Positions 1 through 7,498 of a stretch of DNA of 11,284 nucleotides are shown here, piece by piece. The first letter of the stretch is position 1; the number at the start of each line of letters is the position of its first letter. This DNA is from an uncultured Blautia sp. (GTDB lineage Bacteria > Bacillota > Clostridia > Lachnospirales > Lachnospiraceae), in contig CAAFRY010000076.1 in NCBI GenBank assembly GCA_900765525.1, positions 1 to 11,284 on the forward strand. Reading direction: 5' to 3'. The position numbers were made by a program, and so were the translations under genes. The notes below the pieces were generated by a model that did not search any database, had not been told where the DNA came from, and was given only the letters and a program-made list of their open reading frames with translations.

Positions 1-582
1 CTGGGTCTTCCTGTTTCAAGAAATTGGAAAGTAATAAAAGAGGCCTACATTCGTGCCTTTTACCGGCCTGAGGAAAAGCTTTTTGCCGATAGTGTAAGCA
101 GCAGTCATATGGCTGTCCACTCTAATTTATATGCTTTGTATTACGGGTTGGCCCCAGAAGAAGGCAGGGAAAGAATAGGGGATTATCTGGCAGAACGAGG
201 ATTTTCCTGCGGAGTCATGGCCAGCTATTTTCTGCTGAGAGCCCTGGCCAGAGAAGAACGATATGAAGACGTATACAGGCTTTTGGTAAATACTGGACCA
301 CAGAGTTGGGCTAATATGCTTCGGCAGGGTGCTACCACATGTTATGAGGCCTGGGGAAAGGAACAGAAATGGAATACCAGCCTATGTCACCCCTGGGCTT
401 CGGCTCCGGTGAGTGTCATCATTGAGGAATTAGGGGGAATGAAGCTTACGCCGGAGGCTGATGAGGGCTTTGTCTTCCGGCCCCATATTCCCCAGGAAAT
501 CCGGGATTTTTATTTACAGGTTCCTTTAAGGGGAAAAATTTACGAAATCAAAAACAATAATATAAGGAGGAGAAGAATATGA
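1..582 (+). CDS. alpha-L-rhamnosidase, GH78 family, C-terminal part (5' end outside the window)
   Basis: The reading frame is open from base 1, so only the last 193 residues are visible and the start lies upstream. An ATG at 109 is internal, because family-like sequence precedes it. The end of the GH78 (alpha/alpha)6 barrel is recognisable: a Ser-rich segment with His (SSSHMAVHSN, near 97-126), then the hallmark GATTCYEAWGKEQKWNTSLC near 328-387 followed by HPWASAP. GH78 enzymes release terminal L-rhamnose from plant glycosides and polysaccharide fragments by inversion. Whether this one is cytoplasmic cannot be judged, because the N terminus is missing. The segment after HPWASAP is shorter than the usual C-terminal beta-sandwich and ends in an Arg-rich tail (IRRRRI) encoded by the Shine-Dalgarno region of the next gene. 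The stop overlaps the next start (ATGA, 579-582), so the two genes are probably translationally coupled. The family call is firm; the exact glycoside is unknown. Confidence 0.88.
   Translation: MGLPVSRNWKVIKEAYIRAFYRPEEKLFADSVSSSHMAVHSNLYALYYGLAPEEGRERIGDYLAERGFSCGVMASYFLLRALAREERYEDVYRLLVNTGPQSWANMLRQGATTCYEAWGKEQKWNTSLCHPWASAPVSVIIEELGGMKLTPEADEGFVFRPHIPQEIRDFYLQVPLRGKIYEIKNNNIRRRRI
564..570 (+). promoter_or_regulatory. strong ribosome binding site inside the rhamnosidase 3' end
   Basis: AAGGAGG lies 8 bases before the ATG at 579 and inside the coding sequence of the preceding gene, where it is read as part of the Arg-rich tail. It fixes the start of the DUF2264 gene and supports coupled translation through the ATGA overlap. 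Confidence 0.85.
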
Positions 583-2303
583 GAGAAAGAAAGGTGACCC
601 TGGAAGATTTTTCTTCCAGAGCTAAGTGTGAGAAGTTGCTTTTAGAGATTCTGAATCCATTGAAGCCTTTTTACAGTAAAGAGGGAGCCAGAGTCTATAT
701 GGGTGAGACCAGCGCTCACTATGAAAATGATACTATACCCATGGAAGCTTTTGCCAGACCTTTGTGGGGCCTGGTGCCTTTTTGGGCAGGAGGCGGCAGA
801 GACCGGGATTTTGAGGAGCTGTACAAAAAAGGGATAGAGGCGGGAACTGACCCGGAAAATCCAGAGTATTGGCATACCTGTCGGGATTATGACCAGAAAT
901 TTTGCGAGATGGCAGCCATTGCCTTTGGCATTTTATTCTGTCCAGAGAGGATATGGGAGCCTCTTTCCAATCAAGGGAAGAAAAATCTTATAGAGTGGCT
1001 GTGGGAAATTAACCGGCATGAATGCTGCGCCTGCAACTGGCAGTTTTTCAAAATTATTACCAATGTTGCCATGTATAAGCTGGGACAGCCCTATGACAGG
1101 GAAGGACTTAGAGAGGGCTTGGAAATTATAGATTCTTATTATGACAGAGGAGGCTGGTATCATGACGGAAACGGAGGGGATAAGGATTACTATAATCCTT
1201 TTGTAATGGTAACCTATGGAATTATCTATGCCAGATTTATGGAACAGGAGGATTCTGACAGGTGCAAAAGATATTTGGAGAGAGCCGAAGCCTTTGGAAA
1301 GGACTATATATATTGGTTTTCTTCTGATGGTTCCTCATTTCCCTATGGCCGTTCTATGACTTACCGCTTTGCACAGGCTGCATACTTTTCTGTATGCGCT
1401 TTGTGCGGGGTAGAGGTATTTCCTCCGGCAGTTTTAAAGGGAATCATTACCCGGCATCTGATATATTGGCTGAATCTGCCTATCTTTGACAACGCAGGGT
1501 TGTTGACCATCGGATATGGTTACCCTAATTTGCAGATGTCAGAGAGCTATAATGCCCCCGGCTCTCCTTATTGGGCTCTGAAGGCATTCCTTTTCCTGGC
1601 TCTTCCAGAGGAACATCCTTTTTGGAAAATTCAGCCGGAACCGCTGCCAAAGCTTCAGAAACAAAGGTTTTTGGATTGCGCCAACATGATTATTCAGAGG
1701 AGCGGGGACAATGTGGTGGCATTAGTGCCCGGAAGGACTCAGACAGACGGGCATAGTCATACTATTGAAAAATATTCCAAGTTTGCATATTCCAGCAAAT
1801 TTGCGTTTAGTATAGCCAGGTCTCAGGCAACTCTGGAAGAAAACGCTCCGGACAGTATGTTGGCTTTTGAGGCTTACGGATACATTTTTGTAAAGAATAC
1901 CATTGAGGAGGATTATGTCATAGAGGAGGATAAGATAGTTTTTCTTTGGAAGCCTATCGAAGGTATTCAGGTTAAGACGATTATAGAACCTACGGAAAAA
2001 GGCCATGTAAGAACTCACCAGATTCAAAGTCAGATTTCCTGCAAAGCCTATGACTGTGGATTTGCCCTGTCTACGGACGACAGGAAATATTTCCAGAGAA
2101 CAGAAGAAGAAAAATGCTCTCAGGTGAAAAATGAAGAGGGGTATTGCAGGGTTACGCTGCTGGAAGGAGACGGCAAGGGAAAATTGCTGATACCGGATGC
2201 CAATACCAACCTGATATTTCCTAAAACGTCTATTCCTATGGTGGAATACAATATCTGTCCGGGTACTCAGAGCATAAAGACCCAAGTAGACTATTTTGAT
2301 TGA
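579..2303 (+). CDS. DUF2264 family protein, probable (alpha/alpha)-barrel glycosidase, GH154-like
   Basis: This 574-residue protein has no signal peptide or membrane segment, so it is probably cytoplasmic. Its N-terminal two thirds match the DUF2264 pattern: MEAFARPLWGLVP (55-67), NWQFFKIITNVA (153-164), GGWYHDG (191-197), YYNPFVM (204-210), PYGRSMTYRFA (255-265) and SESYNAPGSPYWALKAF (321-337). These suggest an alpha/alpha toroid. Residues from about 365 on, including HSHTIEKYSKFAYSSKFAFS (392-411), look like the beta-rich C-terminal domain of this family, which resembles heparinase II/III-like folds. From memory, DUF2264 proteins overlap CAZy GH154, whose characterised member is a beta-glucuronidase acting on arabinogalactan-type glycans; I could not verify this here. 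Coupling to a GH78 rhamnosidase and the nearby GH2 glucuronidase make a uronide substrate plausible. The start is fixed by AAGGAGG at 564-570. An unsaturated uronyl hydrolase or lyase-like activity remains possible. Confidence 0.82.
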   Translation: MRERKVTLEDFSSRAKCEKLLLEILNPLKPFYSKEGARVYMGETSAHYENDTIPMEAFARPLWGLVPFWAGGGRDRDFEELYKKGIEAGTDPENPEYWHTCRDYDQKFCEMAAIAFGILFCPERIWEPLSNQGKKNLIEWLWEINRHECCACNWQFFKIITNVAMYKLGQPYDREGLREGLEIIDSYYDRGGWYHDGNGGDKDYYNPFVMVTYGIIYARFMEQEDSDRCKRYLERAEAFGKDYIYWFSSDGSSFPYGRSMTYRFAQAAYFSVCALCGVEVFPPAVLKGIITRHLIYWLNLPIFDNAGLLTIGYGYPNLQMSESYNAPGSPYWALKAFLFLALPEEHPFWKIQPEPLPKLQKQRFLDCANMIIQRSGDNVVALVPGRTQTDGHSHTIEKYSKFAYSSKFAFSIARSQATLEENAPDSMLAFEAYGYIFVKNTIEEDYVIEEDKIVFLWKPIEGIQVKTIIEPTEKGHVRTHQIQSQISCKAYDCGFALSTDDRKYFQRTEEEKCSQVKNEEGYCRVTLLEGDGKGKLLIPDANTNLIFPKTSIPMVEYNICPGTQSIKTQVDYFD

Positions 2304-2310
2304 TAAAATG

Positions 2311-2366
2311 AGCCGAAAATCTTTTAGATGGAATATTTCCTCTTTTGATTTTCGGCTCTTTCTTTT
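2311..2366. terminator. bidirectional intrinsic terminator between convergent units
   Basis: A perfect 11-base inverted repeat (AGCCGAAAATC at 2311-2321, GATTTTCGGCT at 2347-2357) encloses a 25-base loop that contains a small GGAA/TTCC hairpin. On the plus strand it is followed by a T-rich run (2358-2366). Read on the minus strand, the hairpin is followed by CATTTTATCA. It lies 8 bases after the DUF2264 stop and about 15 bases beyond the response regulator stop, so it can end both transcripts. Confidence 0.8.
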
Positions 2367-2371
2367 GGATG

Positions 2372-3970
2372 CTATTGATTGCGGTAATCCTTTGGGGACA
2401 GACCAGTGACTTTTTTGAAAACCTTGCTGAAATAAAAAGCGCTTTCAAAGCCTAATAAATCGGCTATCTCATAAATCTTCATTTTGCCCTCTTTTAGCAG
2501 CTCTTTGGAAAGCTGTATTTTTTGCTGAGTCACATACTCGCTGATTCCGATTCCCTCGTATTTTTTGAAAAGCTGGCTGAGATAATTAGCGCTTACTCCA
2601 AAGGTATCCGCTATTTCCAGCAGTACAATCCGCTCATGGATATGCTCCCGGATATAGTGCTTGCTGTTCTCTACCAGATAGTTTTTTTGGGTATTATTGT
2701 ATTCCCGAAAGGCAGAACATAGGCCATTCTTCAATTTTTCCAGCCATTGTATGATGGCCGGTACGGAATTAAGATGGTAAAGAGAACGGTAGGAATCCGG
2801 TTCTTCCTGGAAAATCCGGGATACAATAGCCGTTCCGTTGGATAAAAGAGTAACAGCCAGATGAAGGATACTGCCTGCAGCGTCCATGGCCTGAGAAAAA
2901 TGCAGATTGTCCATAGACAGCAGACCTATGATATTTTCAAAAATACTGCAAAGGGATTTTTCATCCATTTCCTGAAAAGCCTTTCCTATTTCATCCCGGA
3001 AAAGGGAGAGGTTGAAAACATTTTTTAGTGTGGAAGAGTCTGACTGCTCGTCCCAGAACAAAAGAGACTTATCCGGAGACAGATAGCCGGTGAGCTGCCG
3101 GGCGTCATTGTAGGAGGCAAAGATTTCTCCTGGATTTTCTGCCAGCCGTCCCACACTTGTTAAAATAGAAACGCTATAGTAATTATGCAGCATTTCCAAC
3201 ACCTGTTTTATGGAATAACGAATAGTTTCCTTCCAGGTTTCCTTTTGTTCCACAGTCAGATAGAAAACCACAGCCAGATACTGTGTGTCCAGAGCAACTA
3301 CTTTACAAGCCACATATTTAGAAAGAAGCTCCTGGAGCATGTGGAGCGTACTGCTGTAAAGGCGCATAAGACTTTTGTCAGAGTCTTCCTTTTGGGGTTC
3401 TTTCAGCAATTCCATATAGGCAACGGTAAAGCCGGGATAATCCAGAGAAATTTTTAGTTCCCGGGATTGGCGCAGCAGCTGTTCCTGGCTTTCAAACAAA
3501 TTGTTTAACAGACGGATGTAAAATCGCTCTTGAAACAGTAAAAGACTGGTGTCAGAGGAAAACTTTCTGATATGATTTTCCTGTGAGAGTGTTTCCACCT
3601 GTTCTATGGCCCGTTTCACTGCGCTGGTCAGACTCTGTGCCGTTAGGTCAATTTTCACCAGGTAATCTACAGCCTGAAAAGACATGGCCTCTCTTGCATA
3701 ATGGAAATTTTCGTAACCGGTAAGGATGATAAAGACCGGGAGCTTTCCCAACGCTTCCCGGCACTGCTTTCCAAGCTCAAGCCCTGAGGAGCAGGGCATC
3801 TGAATATCTGTAATTACAATCTCCGGACGCTGTTCTTTTATCATTTGGAAAGCCATGTCTCCGTTGGCGGCAGTACCGCATATATCAATGCCCAGGCTTT
3901 CCCAGTCTATCATAGACTTGAGGCCTATCTGTACTAAAGGTTCATCGTCAGCTATCAATAGTTTTATCAT
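2372..3970 (-). CDS. YesN-type response regulator with AraC-family DNA-binding domain
   Basis: This 532-residue cytoplasmic transcription factor has an N-terminal receiver domain (about 1-125) with acidic pair D8-D9, phospho-acceptor D55 in TDIQMP, T84 and K106. The K106 context is VKID instead of the common KP, as seen in many YesN-type regulators. A long middle region (about 130-430) with scattered helices resembles the linker of this class. The last about 98 residues (435-532) form two helix-turn-helix motifs of the AraC family, ending in the signature IYEIADLLGFESAFYFSKVF and a GLSPKDYR tail. The gene follows its cognate kinase and overlaps it by 23 bases; a weak AAGGGG (3980-3985) precedes its ATG by 9 bases. 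By analogy with YesMN and related pairs it probably activates the divergent ABC transporter operon. The target promoter is inferred, not shown. Confidence 0.93.
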   Translation of the reverse strand: MIKLLIADDEPLVQIGLKSMIDWESLGIDICGTAANGDMAFQMIKEQRPEIVITDIQMPCSSGLELGKQCREALGKLPVFIILTGYENFHYAREAMSFQAVDYLVKIDLTAQSLTSAVKRAIEQVETLSQENHIRKFSSDTSLLLFQERFYIRLLNNLFESQEQLLRQSRELKISLDYPGFTVAYMELLKEPQKEDSDKSLMRLYSSTLHMLQELLSKYVACKVVALDTQYLAVVFYLTVEQKETWKETIRYSIKQVLEMLHNYYSVSILTSVGRLAENPGEIFASYNDARQLTGYLSPDKSLLFWDEQSDSSTLKNVFNLSLFRDEIGKAFQEMDEKSLCSIFENIIGLLSMDNLHFSQAMDAAGSILHLAVTLLSNGTAIVSRIFQEEPDSYRSLYHLNSVPAIIQWLEKLKNGLCSAFREYNNTQKNYLVENSKHYIREHIHERIVLLEIADTFGVSANYLSQLFKKYEGIGISEYVTQQKIQLSKELLKEGKMKIYEIADLLGFESAFYFSKVFKKVTGLSPKDYRNQ

Positions 3971-5711
3971 TAGATTTATCCCCTTCTTCTTTTGTATTTA
4001 TGTAAATTTCCGGCAGAAAAACAGACATTGTGGTGTACTTTTTTACTTCACTTTTAATGGATAATCCATAGGTTTCTCCGAAATTATATTTTATCCGTTT
4101 ATTTACGCTGCCAATCCCAATCTGCTTAAAAAAGTGGGAGCGCTGGGTGGTATCTTGTGACAAGATATTTTCAATGGTTTGCTGTTCCATGCCGATTCCG
4201 TCATCTGTAATGTCTATGCGCACTCCGCCCTGGCAGCGGTAGATTTCCAGGTCAATATGTCCCTGGGCTCCTTTGGGCTCAATGCCGTGGAAGATTGCAT
4301 TTTCCACGATAGGCTGAAGGGTAAAGCGGAGAACCTGGATTTTGAGCAGAGTTTCGTCTTCAATCCTGCGGCTGATGGTAAGAGCCCCTCCATACCGGTA
4401 TTTTTGAATGGTAAAATAATCTTCCAGCAAATTCAGCTCATCCTGTATGGAAACAATGGTGCTGGTTCCTTTTGCAATACTTTTTAAAAGATGGGAAAGC
4501 GAGGTCGTCATCTCTGCGATTCCCGGGGCATTTTGGATTGTGGCCATCCATTTGATGGAATTCAGGGTATTATAGAGAAAATGAGGATTGATTTGGCTCT
4601 GTAAAACCTGGTATTCATAATCCTTTTTCTCTTTTTCAAAGGTAATCTTTTGCTCCATAAGTTCTTTAATATCCATGGAAAGCTGGTTTATGCTGCGGCC
4701 AATGTCCCCAAGCTCGTTATCCCATTCAATAGACGGGTCCTGGGTGAAATCACCGGAAGCAATAAATGACAGTCTCCGGAGCAGGACAGATACAGGCCTG
4801 CTTACGCTTCTGTTTAAGGTATAATATAGAATGATTCCCATTATCAAGGTGGACAACAGTACCATGGCCAGAAGAATTAAATAGCCGGCGGAGTGTTTCC
4901 ACAGAGAACTGGTTGACATAGGGAGCGCAATAGAGCAGCCTTTTGCACTGAGGGTCTGCTCTATTGCGTTTGGGGGAAAGGCCTTTTCTTTTTCCACTTT
5001 GGTTCCGCTGATGCAAAATACTTCCCCGGCTATGGATAAATAGACAGGGCTCCCTTCTTTCAAACTAAATTCCTTTAACGGAGTGGTGAAAAGGGAAAGT
5101 GATACTTGTATAAAGGAAAATCCTATGGTTACTTTTTTATAGGAACTTTCAACAGGTCTGAGAATAGGAAGCATGAGAGAATCACTTTCAGATATAGGGT
5201 CAGGCTGTGGACCTATGGAAAAGTCATAATCAGATGCGGTTATCAGCTCCTGATAATAAGGCAGATTCTGGATTATGGGGACCAGAGATTTACCTGTGGA
5301 CTTTTCCGGACTTGTAATCTGAAGATAATCGTCCCGGTTTGTGCCGGCAATGATGATGCGCTCAATATAGCTTCCGGAGTCTGTACTTAAATACTGCTCA
5401 TGAAGGCGTTCAAAAGCATTGGATTTAAAGGTATTGTAGGCGGCAGCTTCTCGAGTGGTTTGAAGATAAGAAAGAATACCGTCATTGCTGCAGCTCCATT
5501 TGGAAAGTGCCAGAATATTGTTCATATGAGAGTTGATATTGGAAGACAGAAACTGCAAGTTGGTCTGAGTTGCATGGAGCTGGTTATCATGGAGATTTTT
5601 GGAGGACATGGCGTAAGCCAAGGTGGACACGCCTATTCCGATAGCAAGCATGATAGTGATAGTAATTATAAGAAAGCGGCCTCGGAGGGTACGCAAAAAA
5701 ACATGTTTCAT
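3948..5711 (-). CDS. YesM-type sensor histidine kinase, membrane bound
   Basis: The 587-residue protein has a transmembrane helix at about 12-34, an extracellular sensor region at about 35-272, a second transmembrane helix at about 276-298 and a HAMP domain at about 298-352. A short coiled coil leads to a His_kinase (PF06580-type) core with phospho-acceptor H377 in QSQINPHFLYNTLNSIKW. An HATPase_c domain follows, with N-box VENAIFHG (N471), G1 box DDGIGM (503-508) and G2 box GIGSVNKRI (532-540). This is the LytS/YesM architecture used by Firmicutes to sense extracellular saccharides and phosphorylate an AraC-type regulator. The first ATG (5709-5711) is chosen because later ATGs would cut the first membrane helix; AAGGAG (5723-5728) lies 11 bases upstream. 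The 3' end overlaps the regulator by 23 bases, which suggests coupled translation. The ligand is not deducible from sequence; the neighbours suggest a glucuronide or rhamnose-containing glycan. Confidence 0.94.
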   Translation of the reverse strand: MKHVFLRTLRGRFLIITITIMLAIGIGVSTLAYAMSSKNLHDNQLHATQTNLQFLSSNINSHMNNILALSKWSCSNDGILSYLQTTREAAAYNTFKSNAFERLHEQYLSTDSGSYIERIIIAGTNRDDYLQITSPEKSTGKSLVPIIQNLPYYQELITASDYDFSIGPQPDPISESDSLMLPILRPVESSYKKVTIGFSFIQVSLSLFTTPLKEFSLKEGSPVYLSIAGEVFCISGTKVEKEKAFPPNAIEQTLSAKGCSIALPMSTSSLWKHSAGYLILLAMVLLSTLIMGIILYYTLNRSVSRPVSVLLRRLSFIASGDFTQDPSIEWDNELGDIGRSINQLSMDIKELMEQKITFEKEKKDYEYQVLQSQINPHFLYNTLNSIKWMATIQNAPGIAEMTTSLSHLLKSIAKGTSTIVSIQDELNLLEDYFTIQKYRYGGALTISRRIEDETLLKIQVLRFTLQPIVENAIFHGIEPKGAQGHIDLEIYRCQGGVRIDITDDGIGMEQQTIENILSQDTTQRSHFFKQIGIGSVNKRIKYNFGETYGLSIKSEVKKYTTMSVFLPEIYINTKEEGDKSNDKTIDS

Positions 5712-5734
5712 AATGGGGATAACTCCTTCCTCTT

Positions 5735-5759
5735 GCTCCCGGAGAAAGGGGCCGGGTGC
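5735..5759 (-). promoter_or_regulatory. GC-rich hairpin in the leader of the kinase gene
   Basis: CCCGG (5738-5742) and CCGGG (5752-5756) pair across a 9-base loop, and two further pairs beyond a T/T mismatch extend the stem (5735-5759). In the minus-strand transcript it sits about 6 bases upstream of the Shine-Dalgarno sequence (5723-5728). It could affect translation of the kinase. No long T-run follows, so I do not call it a terminator. Confidence 0.45.
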
Positions 5760-5780
5760 CTGGATTTTATTACTAAAGGG

Positions 5781-5789
5781 AGTATAGCA
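5781..5789 (-). promoter_or_regulatory. candidate extended -10 promoter for the kinase-regulator operon
   Basis: On the minus strand the sequence TGCTATACT occurs here, an extended -10 element (TGn plus TATACT at 5781-5786). No good -35 hexamer is seen at 16-18 bases, which extended -10 promoters can tolerate. Transcription would start near 5774 and give a leader of about 63 bases containing the hairpin at 5735-5759. The call rests on motif matching only. Confidence 0.4.
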
Positions 5790-5941
5790 CAGATAAAGAG
5801 AAAACGCATGACTATTCCCTAAAAGAGAGAAATATTACAGGAATCTGTAGAAAAGTGCAAAATTGCTAAGAGGGGATAAAATATATTGGCATGAGAAGGA
5901 AAAAACCGGAGGAATAGGATAAATTATTATAGATTTCTCCA

Positions 5942-5970
5942 TGGAGTGTAAGGGAAAAACGACCTATAAT
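5942..5970 (+). promoter_or_regulatory. candidate activator-dependent promoter of the transporter operon
   Basis: A perfect TATAAT (5965-5970) stands 17 bases downstream of TGGAGT (5942-5947), which matches TTGACA at only three positions. The start would be near 5977, leaving a leader of about 38 bases. A perfect -10 with a poor -35 fits a promoter that needs an activator, such as the AraC-type regulator encoded next door. The palindrome CTCCATGGAG (5937-5946) overlaps the weak -35. Confidence 0.55.
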
Positions 5971-6000
5971 ACAGTCAGAAAAGCAAAAAGTAAAATATTA

Positions 6001-6007
6001 AAGGAGG
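6001..6007 (+). promoter_or_regulatory. strong ribosome binding site of the binding-protein gene
   Basis: AAGGAGG lies 7 bases before the ATG at 6015 and fixes the start of the lipoprotein. It is a near-optimal site, consistent with high expression of the binding protein. Confidence 0.85.
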
Positions 6008-6014
6008 ATTTGCT

Positions 6015-7406
6015 ATGAAGAAAAAATTAGTCAGTTTTATGCTGGCGGCCGTAATGGCAGGAACTACTTTGGCAGGCTGCGGAGGGGGAGAAGATAAGGC
6101 AAAAGAAGACAGCAGTGCCAAGGCAGAAGAAAAGACAGAAGATAAGGAAGACAAGGAAGAAGAGGCAGCTTCCGGCAGCGAAGGTGTCAGCGGTGCAGAA
6201 GATGCAGAGACTACATTAAAATGGGCTATTTGGGATATGAAAACCGCTACATATTGGCAGGCTATAGCAGATGCCTTTACAGAGAAAAATCCGGATGTGC
6301 GTATTGAAATGACAGACCTGGGCTCTACAGATTATAACACAGTACTTTCCACAGAGCTTTCCGGGTCCGGTTCAGATTTCGACCTGGTTACTATGAAGGA
6401 TACTCCCGGATATGCAACCTTAGTTTCTAAGGGAGTTCTGGAACCTTTAAGTGACAGGATTGCTGCAGACAGTGTAGACCTTTCTCTTTACAATGGAACT
6501 ACAGAACAGCTGATGGTAGACGGAACTTTGTACCAGCTTCCTTTTAGAAGCGATTTCTGGATTCTCTATTACAACAAGGATGTTTTTGATAATGCCGGAG
6601 TAGATTATCCTACCAATGATATGACTATAGAACAATATGACCAGCTGGCCCGTTCTGTGACAAAGGAAGGATTTGGCGATGAGCAGGTATACGGAGCCCA
6701 CTATCATACTTGGAGGTCCGCAGTGCAGCTTTTCGGTGTTCTGGACGGACAGCATACGGTATTGGACGGAAATTATGATTTTACAAAACCGTATTATGAG
6801 ATGGTAAAGAAGCAGGAAGAAGACGGTGTGTGCCGTTCCTATGTGGATACCAATGCTTCTCAGCTTCACTACTCAGCCGCTTTCTCAGAAGGAAAAACAG
6901 GTACTTTAAATATGGGAACCTGGTATATCAGCACTCTTATTCCAAGTCTGGCCAGCGGCGAGTATGACAAGGATTTATGCGGAAACTGGGGAATTGTAAA
7001 ATATCCTCATCCGGAAGGTGTAGAACCGGGAACTACTTTGGGACAGGTAACAGGACTTGCCATTCCTACAGCTTCTGAGAATAAAGATGCAGCATGGGAT
7101 TTTATCAAATTTGCCAGCAGCGAAGAGGGAGCTCAGGTTATTGCAGAAACCGGTGCATTCCCGGCTATTATGAGCGATGAAGTGGTAAATACCATTACAA
7201 GTCTGGAGGGATTCCCACAGGACGAAGCATCTAAAGAAGCGTTGAAAACAACGAAGGTATATTTGGAAGCGCCATATGATAAAAATATTGCGGAAATCAA
7301 TACAATCCTGGATACCTACCACAAAGATATTATGAATGGTGACATTTCTATTGACGAGGGCATCCAGAAAATGAATGAAGAGGTAGGAGCTGTCCTGAAA
7401 AAGTAA
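6015..7406 (+). CDS. extracellular sugar-binding lipoprotein of a CUT1-type ABC transporter
   Basis: The 463-residue precursor starts with a lipoprotein signal: KKK, a hydrophobic stretch and the lipobox LAGC, with the lipid-anchored Cys at residue 22. Residues 23-66 form a linker very rich in Glu, Asp, Lys and Ala, which tethers the domain to the membrane. From about residue 67 the sequence follows the SBP_bac_1 family: TTLKWAIWDM, AIADAFTEKNPDVRIEM (84-100), the inter-lobe segment LPFRSDFWILYYNKDVFDNAG, and the late AWDFIKFASSEEGAQVIAETGAFPA. The protein would capture a saccharide or glycoside at the cell surface and deliver it to the two permeases downstream. It is the first gene of the operon, opposite the YesMN-type pair, a common regulatory pairing in Firmicutes. 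Ligand specificity cannot be read from sequence; a glucuronide-type ligand is inferred from neighbours. Confidence 0.94.
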   Translation: MKKKLVSFMLAAVMAGTTLAGCGGGEDKAKEDSSAKAEEKTEDKEDKEEEAASGSEGVSGAEDAETTLKWAIWDMKTATYWQAIADAFTEKNPDVRIEMTDLGSTDYNTVLSTELSGSGSDFDLVTMKDTPGYATLVSKGVLEPLSDRIAADSVDLSLYNGTTEQLMVDGTLYQLPFRSDFWILYYNKDVFDNAGVDYPTNDMTIEQYDQLARSVTKEGFGDEQVYGAHYHTWRSAVQLFGVLDGQHTVLDGNYDFTKPYYEMVKKQEEDGVCRSYVDTNASQLHYSAAFSEGKTGTLNMGTWYISTLIPSLASGEYDKDLCGNWGIVKYPHPEGVEPGTTLGQVTGLAIPTASENKDAAWDFIKFASSEEGAQVIAETGAFPAIMSDEVVNTITSLEGFPQDEASKEALKTTKVYLEAPYDKNIAEINTILDTYHKDIMNGDISIDEGIQKMNEEVGAVLKK

Positions 7407-7431
7407 AACTTGAAATAGCTGAGTATACGGG

Positions 7432-7465
7432 GAAAAGAGGGAGGCTGTTTTTACTCCCTCTTTTC
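7432..7465 (+). terminator. hairpin after the binding-protein gene, probably a partial terminator
   Basis: A perfect 12-base inverted repeat (GAAAAGAGGGAG at 7432-7443, CTCCCTCTTTTC at 7454-7465) encloses a 10-base loop. The GC-rich core AGAGGGAG/CTCCCTCT is flanked by an A-tract and a T-tract that pair with each other, as in many intrinsic terminators. Since permease genes of the same transporter follow, it probably lowers read-through or protects the 3' end of the binding-protein message, giving more binding protein than permease. Confidence 0.6.
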
Positions 7466-7483
7466 TCTTGGAAAGAAAAACGG

Positions 7484-7498
7484 CGGGCTCATAGCCCG
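7484..7498 (+). promoter_or_regulatory. short GC-rich hairpin before the first permease gene
   Basis: CGGGCT (7484-7489) pairs with AGCCCG (7493-7498) across a 3-base loop. It ends 12 bases before the Shine-Dalgarno sequence AAAGGAG (7511-7517). It could mark a processing site or a translational control element between binding protein and permease; nothing in the sequence decides which. Confidence 0.4.

Larger units (their letters stand above)
5712..6014. other. divergent control region between kinase and binding-protein genes (303 bases, no gene)
   Basis: I see no coding sequence here. The region holds the kinase leader hairpin and a candidate extended -10 on the minus strand. On the plus strand it holds a TATAAT box with a poor -35, a 10-base palindrome CTCCATGGAG (5937-5946) and a purine-rich near-repeat (AAGGAAAAAAC at 5896-5906, AAGGGAAAAAC at 5950-5960). 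This is where the AraC-type regulator would be expected to bind. Confidence 0.7.

Noticed and set aside
109..111. ATG at 109 as the start of the first gene
   Set aside because: The frame is open to base 1 and the upstream residues continue GH78-like sequence, so this Met is internal and the gene is cut by the window edge.
1722..2285. A 187-codon open frame on the minus strand inside the DUF2264 gene
   Set aside because: It lies wholly antisense to a well-supported gene, its product has no recognisable motif, and I see no convincing ribosome site; it is a shadow frame.
579..2303. GH88/GH105 unsaturated glucuronyl hydrolase assignment for the 574-residue protein
   Set aside because: The motifs (MEAFARPLWG, PYGRSMTYRFA, HSHTIEKYSKF) fit DUF2264, and those other families are shorter, lacking the C-terminal beta domain.
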